DNA of 5,557 nt from an uncultured Dermatophilus sp. Its GTDB lineage: Bacteria > Actinomycetota > Actinomycetes > Actinomycetales > Dermatophilaceae. Shown piece after piece: positions 1 to 5,299 of the stretch. Below the pieces are notes generated by a model, which was given only the letters and a program-made list of their open reading frames with translations, searched no databases and was not told the origin of the DNA. The stretch is taken from assembly GCA_945876925.1 (NCBI GenBank), contig CAMCQD010000144.1:1-5557 (forward strand). The letters run 5' to 3'. Numbering within the stretch: position 1 is the first letter of the stretch; each line of letters begins with the position of its first letter. Position numbers and translations under genes: made by a program.

Positions 1-158
1 TGGCCCTCACCTGCCTCCCCCGGCGCGGTCACCGCATCTGCTCCCGGGACGGCGGACCTGGCAGCCCCGGCCGGTGCCGTGCGCTGCTCGCAGACCAGGC
101 CACGGGGCGCGATCACGGCGGTTCTGGCCGCCCGGTTCGCCAGCCGGCGGGGGGTCAC
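1..158 (-). CDS. Start of a downstream transporter gene, probably the permease (partial, product inferred from context)
   Basis: A minus-strand reading frame stays open for 52 codons from a GTG at 158 to the window edge. That GTG overlaps the substrate-binding-protein stop codon as GTGA, a common arrangement for translational coupling. A second in-frame GTG at 32-30 has a better ribosome binding site (GGGAG, 8 nt upstream) and would begin V-T-A-P-G-E-A-G-E-G, so the true start may be there, leaving only about 10 codons in view. Nothing readable identifies the product. In BtuF/FhuD-type loci the next gene usually encodes a FecCD-type membrane permease followed by an ATPase, so this is an inference from position only. 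Codons 1-42 are rich in Ala and Arg and have a slightly lower G/C third position than the neighbouring genes, which favours the later start. Confidence 0.35.
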   Translation of the reverse strand, partial: MTPRRLANRAARTAVIAPRGLVCEQRTAPAGAARSAVPGADAVTAPGEAGEG

Positions 159-1240
159 TGCTGCCCCGCGGTACCCTGCGCGGTCGCCGTCCCGCCGGAC
201 AGCTTACGGAAGCCGTCGGCCAGCTTCTTCGTCGCCACGGGAACGCGCAGGCCGCCATTCATGTCCGAACCGGTCAGGAACACGTAGCTCTTGTTCTTCA
301 CCGCCTTCATCTGCCGCGTGACCGGGTTCTTCTCCAGGAAGGCGACCTTGGCGGCGCCGGTCTCAGTGGTCTGGCGCTTGCGGGTGAGGTCACCCAGGAC
401 GATGACATCCGGGTTCTTCTCGGCGAACGCCTCCCAGCTGACCTGGGGCCACTCGTCGTGCGATCCGGCGAAGACGTTCGTCGCGCCCAGGGCCTTCGCG
501 GAGATCTCGGGGGCGCCGTACCCTCCGGCGACGTACGGCGATTCGGAGTTCGCGAACCAGAACGCGACGGTCTTGCCCGTGCCCGGCTGGGAAGCGCTGG
601 CCTGGGTCATCTGCTCCCTGACGCTGGCGGCCAGTTCCCGTCCCCGGGCGGCGGAGCCGATGACGCGTCCCAGCTCTTCGATCTCCTGATAGACGATGTC
701 CATCGTCAGCGGGGTCTCCCGGCGTCCGTCGCCAGTGCCCCCGGCTGCCTTGGCGCACTCCGAGGGCGACATGTAGACCGGGATGCCCAGCTGCGCCATC
801 GACTCGATGGTGCTCTTGCCTTCGCCGGGCAGGTCGGCGTGGTAGGTCGCGGCGATCAGGTCCGGTTCGGTGCCGAGCACGGCCTCCAGCGAGGGGTTGT
901 TGTCCGCGATGCGCTTGACCTTCTCATTCGCCGGGGCCAGCTGCGGCAGCACCGCATCGAACCAGGTGGAGGTGCCCACCATCCGGGGGCCGGCGCCGAG
1001 GGCCAGCAGGATCTCGGTGCTGGACTGGTTGGCGCCGAAAATGCGCTGCGGAGGGGAGCTGATCGTCAGCGTCCGCCCGCAGTTCTGCACGGACACCGGG
1101 TACCCGTCCGCTGACGTCGCGCCGGGTGCTGCGGATGCCGCCGAGGAGGAAGTAGCGGGGGCCCCGGAACATCCGGCGAGCAGCACGGCACCGGCCAGGA
1201 ACGCGGACAGGATGCAGGGGGCGGAAACGCGAGCAGGCAC
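155..1240 (-). CDS. ABC transporter substrate-binding lipoprotein, BtuF/FhuD-type, probably for cobalamin or another corrinoid
   Basis: This is an extracellular, lipid-anchored receptor that would capture a corrinoid (or a ferric siderophore) and pass it to a FecCD-type permease. With the GTG start at 1240 it has 361 residues. Residues 1-24 form a lipoprotein signal peptide (hydrophobic ILSAFLAGAVLL, lipobox LAGC, acylated Cys24), followed by a Ser/Ala/Gly-rich linker to about residue 45. From about 48 on it follows the periplasmic-binding-protein-2 fold: YPVSVQNCGRTLTI and PPQRIFG near the start of lobe 1, SSTEILLALGAGPRMVG, SLEAVLGTEPDLI, a long connecting helix around 180-212 (YQEIEELGRVIGSAARG), then lobe 2 with NPDVIVLGD. 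The GTG at 1240 is preferred because AGGAAA lies 8 nt upstream and the signal peptide then has normal length. The longer frame, with a GTG at 1324, begins inside the riboswitch. The upstream B12 riboswitch is the main evidence for a corrinoid substrate; sequence alone cannot exclude an iron chelate. Confidence 0.88.
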   Translation of the reverse strand: MPARVSAPCILSAFLAGAVLLAGCSGAPATSSSAASAAPGATSADGYPVSVQNCGRTLTISSPPQRIFGANQSSTEILLALGAGPRMVGTSTWFDAVLPQLAPANEKVKRIADNNPSLEAVLGTEPDLIAATYHADLPGEGKSTIESMAQLGIPVYMSPSECAKAAGGTGDGRRETPLTMDIVYQEIEELGRVIGSAARGRELAASVREQMTQASASQPGTGKTVAFWFANSESPYVAGGYGAPEISAKALGATNVFAGSHDEWPQVSWEAFAEKNPDVIVLGDLTRKRQTTETGAAKVAFLEKNPVTRQMKAVKNKSYVFLTGSDMNGGLRVPVATKKLADGFRKLSGGTATAQGTAGQQ

Positions 1241-1248
1241 CAACGGAC

Positions 1249-1255
1249 TTTCCTC
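1249..1255 (-). promoter_or_regulatory. Ribosome binding site that fixes the GTG 1240 start
   Basis: On the minus strand the sequence reads GAGGAAA, then 8 nt, then GTG. It lies directly after the regulatory hairpin at 1300-1260, so folding of that hairpin or of alternative structures could change access of ribosomes to this site. Confidence 0.6.
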
Positions 1256-1259
1256 ACCG

Positions 1260-1300
1260 GGATCGGCGAGCCTGGAACGCGAGGCTCGTGACGTCGATCC
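1260..1300 (-). promoter_or_regulatory. Riboswitch expression-platform hairpin (P13-like)
   Basis: In the RNA, GAGCCU (1287-1282) pairs perfectly with AGGCUC (1273-1268) around the 8-nt loop CGCGUUCC. An outer GGAUCG/CGAUCC stem (1300-1295 with 1265-1260) adds six pairs across an asymmetric internal loop. The hairpin begins about 20 nt after the aptamer and ends 4 nt before the ribosome binding site. Its loop CGCGUU can pair over 6 bp (one of them G-U) with GACGCG in the aptamer core at 1423-1418. Known cobalamin riboswitches use such an L5-L13 kissing loop to couple ligand binding to expression. The position next to the binding site suggests translational control; there is no U-run after the stem to suggest an intrinsic terminator. 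The pairing was found by eye and not tested by folding software. Confidence 0.5.
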
Positions 1301-1320
1301 GACCCGCACCGCGCGGGCGA

Positions 1321-1471
1321 TCACCAGCAGGTCTTCGGACTCGGCCTCATCCGGTGCGAGGCGCCTTCCCGGAGGAACACCAGTGGCGTCATGCCCCGCC
1401 CGTCTGCCTCACCGCTGCGCGTCAGTCCCGGATTCGCACCGGGTTCCCTGGCCCCAGGGGGCGACTGGTAA
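1321..1471 (-). ncRNA. Cobalamin (B12) riboswitch aptamer
   Basis: Read on the minus strand, the conserved cobalamin-riboswitch elements appear in order: GGGAA (1448-1444), CCGGUGCGAAUCCGG forming a closed P3 stem (CCCGG/CCGGG at 1443-1439 and 1431-1427), the B12-box-like core CUGACGCGCAGCGGUGAGG (1425-1407), GCCACUG (1387-1381), GGGAAGGCG (1370-1362), a GCCUC/GAGGC side stem (1362-1358 and 1348-1344), and the 3' signature GAAGACCUGC (1336-1327). A closing P1 helix is possible between UUACCAG (1471-1465) and CUGGUGA (1327-1321). The core closely resembles what I recall of the E. coli btuB leader, which has ACGCGCAGCGGU rather than the commoner CCCCGCAACGGU type. It sits 80 nt upstream of the substrate-binding-protein start, so adenosylcobalamin or another cobalamin would be expected to repress that gene. 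The exact 5' limit is uncertain; additional helices may reach towards 1530. Confidence 0.93.
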
Positions 1472-1475
1472 GCCG

Positions 1476-1496
1476 AAGCTAACACGGGCACCCGTG
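1476..1496 (-). promoter_or_regulatory. Possible -10 box TAGCTT and adjoining palindrome upstream of the riboswitch
   Basis: On the minus strand TAGCTT (1481-1476) fits the actinobacterial -10 pattern TAnnnT. Transcription starting about 7 nt later would begin at about 1470, almost exactly at the 5' strand of the aptamer P1 helix. Immediately upstream is a 14-bp inverted repeat, CACGGG-CA-CCCGTG (1483-1496), which would occupy the -35/-10 spacer, a classic place for a repressor operator. No good TTGACA-like -35 hexamer was found at the expected distance. TAGCTTCGGCT could instead be a small RNA hairpin with a UUCG loop. Treat this as a candidate only. Confidence 0.25.
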
Positions 1497-1735
1497 CCTG
1501 TGCGGGCAGATCGCCAGGTTTCTCCTGGCTGGTGCCCCCGGAGCGGGCCTCGCGCAAAGGCCCCGGCATCATCGGCGGCGCCGCGGCGGGCTCACCGGGA
1601 AGCCAGCTCCTATCTGGTGTCAGGGGGCGCCGGTAAGCTCGGGTTCACCTGGCCGGGGGGTGCGTGCACTGGATGCCCGGGTGAAGGGCCCGGCAGGCCC
1701 CAGCCGGGAACGCTGACCGGAACTGAGCTGAGGTC
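1497..1735. other. Divergent intergenic region between the B12 locus and the pirin gene
   Basis: No gene is supported here. It contains a perfect 6-bp inverted repeat, GCCAGG-TTTCT-CCTGGC (1513-1529), which in the minus-strand direction would be an RNA hairpin just upstream of the aptamer if transcription starts farther out than 1481. On the plus strand, TAAGCT at 1634-1639 fits a TAnnnT -10 box for the pirin gene, but no matching -35 element is visible. It would give a 5' leader of about 90 nt. Confidence 0.3.
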
Positions 1736-2686
1736 ATGTCCGCAATTGAGGTGCTCGGGCCGCGCGACGTCCCGCTGGGCGGGCTGCGGGCGCTGAGCGT
1801 GCGCCGCACCCTGCCCAGCCGGTCGCGGTCGTTCATCGGGGCGTGGTGCTTCATCGACCATTACGGCCCTGCCGCGGTCGGGGCGGGCAATGACGGCGGG
1901 ATGGACGTGCCCCCGCACCCGCACACCGGGCTGCAGACGGTGTCGTGGCTGTTCGCCGGCCAGATCGAGCACCGCGACAGCGGCGGCGTGACCGGCCTGG
2001 TCAGACCCGGCGAGGTGAACCTCATGACCGCCGGGTACGGGATCGCCCACTCGGAGGTGTCCGCGTGCGATCACGGCACGCTGCACGGGGTGCAGCTATG
2101 GGTGGCGCTGCCGGACCATGCCCGCAACGTGGCGCGCGGCTTCGAGCATCACGCCCCGGAACGCCGCGACCTGCCCGGCGGCGGGAGCGCGCTGGTGTTC
2201 CTCGGGGAACTGCCCGGTGCCGGCTCCTCCCCGGTGCGCACGTACACGCCGCTGCTCGGCGCCCAGCTCGACCTGGCTCCCGGGGCCGGCGTGACGCTGG
2301 CAGCAGACCCGGCCTGGGAGCATGGCCTGCTCGCCGACTCCGGGACGGTGACGCTTGAGGGGCAGCCGCTGTCCCCCGGCGAACTGGGCTACGCCGGCCC
2401 GGGGCGGGCTCAGCTGAGGGTCCGGGCCGGGGACGAGGGTGCCCGGGCGGTGCTGCTCGGCGGGGAGCCGTTCGAGGAGGAAATCGTCATGTGGTGGAAC
2501 TTCGTCGGCCGCTCACACGAGGAGATCGTCCAGTTCCGCGCCGAATGGGAAGCCGGGAGCGACCGGTTCGGCCGCGTGCCCGGCTACGCCGGCCGGACCG
2601 GGCGCATCCGGGCCCCGCGGCTGCCCGGCGTCCGCCTGCGCCCCCGCAGCCGCCCGCGCGAACACGGCGGCGGCCACGGCTGGTAA
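1736..2686 (+). CDS. Pirin family protein (bicupin; possible quercetin 2,3-dioxygenase)
   Basis: The 316-residue product is a cytoplasmic two-cupin protein. The N-terminal cupin carries the pirin signature PPHPHTGLQTVSWLFAGQIE followed by HRDSGG. The four metal ligands of the family are intact as H61, H63, H105 and E107 (HPH, and AHSE within GEVNLMTAGYGIAHSE), so it should bind one iron or similar metal. LHGVQLWVALP (116-126) leads into the C-terminal cupin, which ends with LGGEPFEEEIVMWWNFVGRSHEEI (241-264), a typical pirin block. Some bacterial pirins cleave flavonols such as quercetin, others act as redox-sensing partners of metabolic enzymes or regulators; the role here is unknown. An in-frame TGA at 1724-1726 makes ATG 1736 the first possible start. 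The ribosome binding site is poor (GAGG only 2 nt from ATG). From about residue 285 the protein ends in a basic Arg/Pro/Gly-rich tail finishing HGGGHGW. Confidence 0.93.
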   Translation: MSAIEVLGPRDVPLGGLRALSVRRTLPSRSRSFIGAWCFIDHYGPAAVGAGNDGGMDVPPHPHTGLQTVSWLFAGQIEHRDSGGVTGLVRPGEVNLMTAGYGIAHSEVSACDHGTLHGVQLWVALPDHARNVARGFEHHAPERRDLPGGGSALVFLGELPGAGSSPVRTYTPLLGAQLDLAPGAGVTLAADPAWEHGLLADSGTVTLEGQPLSPGELGYAGPGRAQLRVRAGDEGARAVLLGGEPFEEEIVMWWNFVGRSHEEIVQFRAEWEAGSDRFGRVPGYAGRTGRIRAPRLPGVRLRPRSRPREHGGGHGW

Positions 2687-2720
2687 GTACCGCGCCGGCG
2701 ACCAGCCCCGGCCAGAAGAA

Positions 2721-2752
2721 GCCGGTGACTAGCACGCCCTGTGCTGGCCGGT
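2721..2752. terminator. Hairpin between convergent genes, probable terminator
   Basis: CTAGCAC (2729-2735) pairs with GTGCTGG (2741-2747) around a GCCCT loop, with one U-G pair. GCCGG (2721-2725) pairs with CCGGT (2748-2752) across a 3-nt bulge, giving a 12-bp stem. It begins 34 nt after the pirin stop and works in either direction. No U-tract follows, which is common for candidate terminators in GC-rich actinobacteria. Confidence 0.45.
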
Positions 2753-2764
2753 ACGCGCCGCCTG

Positions 2765-2788
2765 GCCGGCGAGGAGATCACCTCCGGC
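2765..2788. terminator. Second hairpin in the convergent gap, possible GTPase terminator
   Basis: GCCGG (2765-2769) pairs with CCGGC (2784-2788) and AGG (2772-2774) with CCT (2781-2783), with a 2-nt bulge and loop AGATCA. It lies 57 nt beyond the minus-strand GTPase stop codon. No U-run is present, so the assignment rests on stem strength and position between two converging genes. Confidence 0.3.
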
Positions 2789-2845
2789 GGGCGCACCAGC
2801 ACGACCGGCCGCCTCACCCGCCCGGTTCACCTGTCCCGGCTGGTC

Positions 2846-3643
2846 CTATAGGTGACCGGCCAGCTGGGACATGCGCCGCTCGAGAGCGGCGATCTGGCGT
2901 TCGCTGGTGTGCCTGGCCGCCGGGACGGCCTCCGCGGGGACGCTGGCAGGCAGCACGTCGATGGCGATCCGGGCACCGCCGGCCAGCCCCCGCAGCTCGT
3001 CCAGCCGCGCGGAGAACGGCGACCCGCTGCCAGGGGAGTAGTACCGCACGGCCTCCTCGACCCGGTCGGGGTACAGATCCGTCTTGGTGACCGCGATGAC
3101 CAGCCACACCGGCTTGTCCCGCCGCACCGCCATCCCGGCGATCCGGTGCGCCGTGATCGCCCAGTCCTCCAGCTCGGCGGCGAGCTGCTCGTCATGCGAC
3201 GCCGAGGCCGCGCCGGTGGTCCCGGCCGGGCGGCGCGGGGTGGCGTGCCCGTAGGAAACCACGTGCAGCACCCCGTCCACGGGCTCGTCGTGGAACACCT
3301 CGTCCAGGGCCCACAACCGGGTGGCCGCGTTATCCCCGGGCACCACCCGGAACCGGAAGCCCCGGCCGCGGGCCATTTTGCGCGTGCGCCGCTCCATCGT
3401 CGCCGAGCCGACATCGGCCTGGGCCTCCTGGGCGGAGTGACGCGAGATCCGGTCGATCAGCCGGGACTTGCCCGCCCCGGTCATGCCGGTGACGGCCACC
3501 GTCGGGAAACGGTGCCGGAACAGGCGGCCCACCCGGTCAGGTGCCAGCGACAACGCCGATAGCAAACTGCCCGCCCCGGAACCCAGCGCGGACAGGCCGC
3601 TAGCCCTGGGCGACTGGCCGGGATCGGAAGCAGATCGGTTCAT
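2846..3643 (-). CDS. P-loop GTPase domain protein, uncharacterised
   Basis: The 265-residue protein is a single small GTPase domain preceded by about 45 Ser/Gly/Ala-rich residues. G1/Walker A is GMTGAGKS (53-60), inside TVAVTGMTGAGKSRLI. A candidate switch I threonine is T82. G4 is TKTD (186-189), after the hydrophobic strand VWLVIAV. IDVLPASV (228-235) is a likely G5. The G3 position reads VVPG (100-103) within FRFRVVPGDN, so the usual Asp of DxxG is replaced by Val. DGVLHVVSYGHA (123-134) is the strand after switch II. The C-terminus ends in a charged helix. ATG 3643 has a good binding site (GAGGTG, 5 nt upstream). It is monocistronic here: no neighbour on the same strand, a convergent pirin gene downstream and a divergent amidohydrolase upstream. 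I do not recognise a named family. It has no membrane segment and is predicted cytoplasmic. Confidence 0.82.
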   Translation of the reverse strand: MNRSASDPGQSPRASGLSALGSGAGSLLSALSLAPDRVGRLFRHRFPTVAVTGMTGAGKSRLIDRISRHSAQEAQADVGSATMERRTRKMARGRGFRFRVVPGDNAATRLWALDEVFHDEPVDGVLHVVSYGHATPRRPAGTTGAASASHDEQLAAELEDWAITAHRIAGMAVRRDKPVWLVIAVTKTDLYPDRVEEAVRYYSPGSGSPFSARLDELRGLAGGARIAIDVLPASVPAEAVPAARHTSERQIAALERRMSQLAGHL

Positions 3644-3872
3644 AGTGGCACCTCGCGGGGGTTCTGACAGCGGAGCACTCCCACCTCATCACACCGGTCA
3701 CGATCCTGCGCGTTACCGGTGCCCACGCGCCGCTGCCAGGCCGGTTCCTGACCATGAATACTGGCCACATGCTGCGCCAATGAGACGATGGAGGACGGTG
3801 CCGGCGCGACTGCCTTCACCGCCCCGCCTGCCCGGCCGCACGCCCCGCATCTGCTGAACGGAGCCGCCCCGC
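3644..3872. promoter_or_regulatory. Divergent spacer with a 7-bp inverted repeat, possible operator
   Basis: This 229-bp region separates the divergent GTPase and amidohydrolase genes, so it should hold promoters for both. CACCGGT (3692-3698) and ACCGGTG (3715-3721) form a perfect inverted repeat whose centres are 23 bp apart, about two helical turns, as expected for a dimeric regulator binding one face of DNA. Each arm also contains the self-complementary ACCGGT, so chance is a real possibility in such GC-rich DNA. No convincing -10/-35 pair was found on either strand. Confidence 0.25.
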
Positions 3873-5147
3873 ATGACAGCCCCGAGCGCCCGCGTCCTGG
3901 CAGCCCTGCCTGAGATCCGCGCGTGGGCTGAGCGGCTGTACCGCGAGCTGCACGCCAGCCCGGAGCTGTCCCTGGCCGAATACCAGACCTCAGCCCGGGT
4001 GGCCAGCGAGCTGAAGGCCATGCCCGGAGCCAGGCGGATGCAGCTCATCACCGGAATCGCCGGGACCGGCGTGGCCGCGGTGATCCGCAACGGAACCGGC
4101 CCCACCGTGCTGCTGCGCGCCGACATGGACGGGCTGCCCGTGCTGGAGGACACCGGCCTGCCATACGCCTCCACCGTGATGACCAGCACCGGCAGCGGGG
4201 AGGTCGTGCCGGTGATGCACGCCTGCGGGCACGACATGCACGTCGCTTCGCTACTGGGGGCGCTGCGCCTGCTGCTAACCGGCCCCGGCGAGTGGTCCGG
4301 CACCCTGGTGGCCGTGTTCCAGCCGGCCGAGGAGCGGTACAACGGCGCCCGGGCGATGCTGGCCGACAATCTCACTGGCCGGGTTCCCTGGCCCGACGTG
4401 GCCTTCGGGCAGCATGTGTTCCCCGGCCCGTCCGGGACCGTGGGGGTATCGGCCGGGCCGGTCATGGCCGCCTCTGCCGACTTCATCGCCACCGTGCGCG
4501 GCCGCGGCGGGCACGGCTCGGCCCCGCACCTGGCCATCGACCCGGTGGTCATCGCCGCCTCGCTGGTCACCCGGCTGCAGGGGATCGTGTCACGCCAGCT
4601 GCCACCGGACCAGACGGTCGTGCTCACCGTGGGCCGCCTCATCGCGGGGACCAAGAGCAACATCATCGCCGACCATGCCGTGCTGGACGGCACCGTGCGG
4701 GCCTACGACGACGCCCTGGTGGCGCGCGCCCTGACCCTGGCCGAGCGGGCCCTGCGCGCCGAGGCTAGCTCCTGGGGCGCCCCCGGACCGGACTTCCAGA
4801 TCTACGACCGGGTCCCGGTCACCAGCAACGACCCGCAGGTCAGCGCCCAGGTCGCGGCCGCGTTCGCAGCCGAGTTCGGCGCGGAGAACGTGCGCGCCTT
4901 CACCCCGATGATGGGTGCCGAGGACTTCTCCGAACTACCCGGCGCCTGGGGGGCTCCCTACTGCTTCTGGTCGATCGGCGCGTTCGACGCGCACGCCTGG
5001 GCCCTCTCCGAGGCCGCCGGCACCCAGCTGGAGGACTTTCCCGACAACCACTCGCCGCAGTTCGCCCCGGTGCTGCAGCCAACCCTCGACACCGGCATCC
5101 GCGCACTGGTCAGTGCCACGATGGCCTGGCTCGGCCGTCCCGGGTAA
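3873..5147 (+). CDS. M20D-type amidohydrolase (hippurate / N-acyl-amino-acid / IAA-conjugate hydrolase family)
   Basis: This is a complete 424-residue cytoplasmic metal-dependent hydrolase that cleaves the amide bond of N-acylated amino acids or similar conjugates. Motifs occur in family order: RADMDGLPV (82-90), MHACGHDMH (115-123), FQPAEE (149-154), GQHV (179-182), GRGGHGSAPH (210-219) opening the lid/dimerisation domain, MGAEDFS (347-353) and DNHSPQF (391-397). The expected metal ligands C118, H120, E154, H181 and H393 are all present, with E153 as the likely catalytic base, so the enzyme looks active. Length is normal for the family, slightly long. An in-frame stop at 3855-3857 leaves ATG 3873 as the first start, and GGAG lies 9 nt upstream. 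It is a single-gene unit followed by strong hairpins. The physiological substrate (hippurate, acetyl-amino acids, auxin conjugates, peptidoglycan-derived amides) cannot be told from sequence. Confidence 0.95.
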   Translation: MTAPSARVLAALPEIRAWAERLYRELHASPELSLAEYQTSARVASELKAMPGARRMQLITGIAGTGVAAVIRNGTGPTVLLRADMDGLPVLEDTGLPYASTVMTSTGSGEVVPVMHACGHDMHVASLLGALRLLLTGPGEWSGTLVAVFQPAEERYNGARAMLADNLTGRVPWPDVAFGQHVFPGPSGTVGVSAGPVMAASADFIATVRGRGGHGSAPHLAIDPVVIAASLVTRLQGIVSRQLPPDQTVVLTVGRLIAGTKSNIIADHAVLDGTVRAYDDALVARALTLAERALRAEASSWGAPGPDFQIYDRVPVTSNDPQVSAQVAAAFAAEFGAENVRAFTPMMGAEDFSELPGAWGAPYCFWSIGAFDAHAWALSEAAGTQLEDFPDNHSPQFAPVLQPTLDTGIRALVSATMAWLGRPG

Positions 5148-5158
5148 CCCTTCCCGGC

Positions 5159-5187
5159 CCGGGGGAGGCGCATGCGCCGGTCCCCGG
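5159..5187 (+). terminator. Palindromic hairpin, probable terminator of the amidohydrolase gene
   Basis: It begins 11 nt after the amidohydrolase stop. CCGGGG (5159-5164) pairs with CCCCGG (5182-5187), enclosing the perfect 12-bp palindrome GGCGCATGCGCC (5167-5178). In RNA this gives a 6-bp outer stem, a small internal loop and a 4-bp inner stem with a CAUG loop. No U-tract follows. Confidence 0.5.
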
Positions 5188-5219
5188 CAGCGAGAGCCGG
5201 AACAGCGCTACCGGATACA

Positions 5220-5239
5220 GGCCCGGCGAAGCCGGGGCC
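5220..5239 (+). terminator. Second terminator-like hairpin before the S4-domain gene
   Basis: GGCCCGGC (5220-5227) pairs with GCCGGGGCC (5231-5239) around a GAA loop, with one bulged G, giving an 8-bp GC stem. Together with the hairpin 33 nt upstream it forms a tandem pair likely to insulate the S4-domain gene from readthrough. Confidence 0.4.
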
Positions 5240-5287
5240 ACCGGCCGCTCTCCCCGCTGCGCCTCCGGCATCGCCCCGGTCGTCTTC

Positions 5288-5293
5288 TACGCT
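5288..5293 (+). promoter_or_regulatory. -10 box TACGCT of a probable leaderless transcript
   Basis: TACGCT matches the actinobacterial -10 pattern TAnnnT. Six nt (5294-5299) separate it from the ATG at 5300, which is where transcription would be expected to start, so the mRNA would begin at or next to the start codon. No clear -35 hexamer is seen. Confidence 0.45.
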
Positions 5294-5299
5294 GAGGGG

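Noticed and set aside
74..1114. Long plus-strand open frame opposite the substrate-binding protein
   Set aside because: It is antisense to a clear lipoprotein receptor and its product has no recognisable domain; long antisense frames are expected in GC-rich DNA.
1241..1324. 28-codon N-terminal extension of the receptor from GTG 1324
   Set aside because: This start lies in the 3' end of the riboswitch P1 helix, has no good binding site, and would place the signal peptide about 30 residues from the N-terminus.
1321..1572. Minus-strand 83-codon frame covering the riboswitch
   Set aside because: The sequence is explained by the RNA aptamer; the peptide resembles nothing known.
1530..1735. A tRNA, small RNA or short gene in the divergent spacer
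   Set aside because: No cloverleaf, strong promoter-terminator pair or convincing short coding frame was seen.
870..1796. Plus-strand open frame spanning the riboswitch and the pirin start
   Set aside because: It crosses a conserved non-coding RNA and overlaps two recognised genes; the Arg/Pro/Ser-rich product looks like a shadow frame.
2491..3090. Plus-strand frame overlapping the pirin end and the convergent gap
   Set aside because: Low-complexity Arg/Pro product in a different frame from the pirin, running across hairpins and antisense to the GTPase.
2852..3562. Plus-strand 236-codon frame opposite the GTPase
   Set aside because: The minus strand has intact G1 and G4 motifs and a good ribosome binding site; the antisense product has no recognisable motif.
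3780..3857. 25-codon small frame ending 15 nt before the amidohydrolase start
   Set aside because: No ribosome binding site, a Pro/Arg-rich composition and no known leader-peptide pattern; likely chance.
3713..4693. Minus-strand 326-codon frame opposite the amidohydrolase
   Set aside because: The plus strand encodes a complete set of M20 motifs; the antisense product is Ser/Thr/Arg-rich and has no family features.
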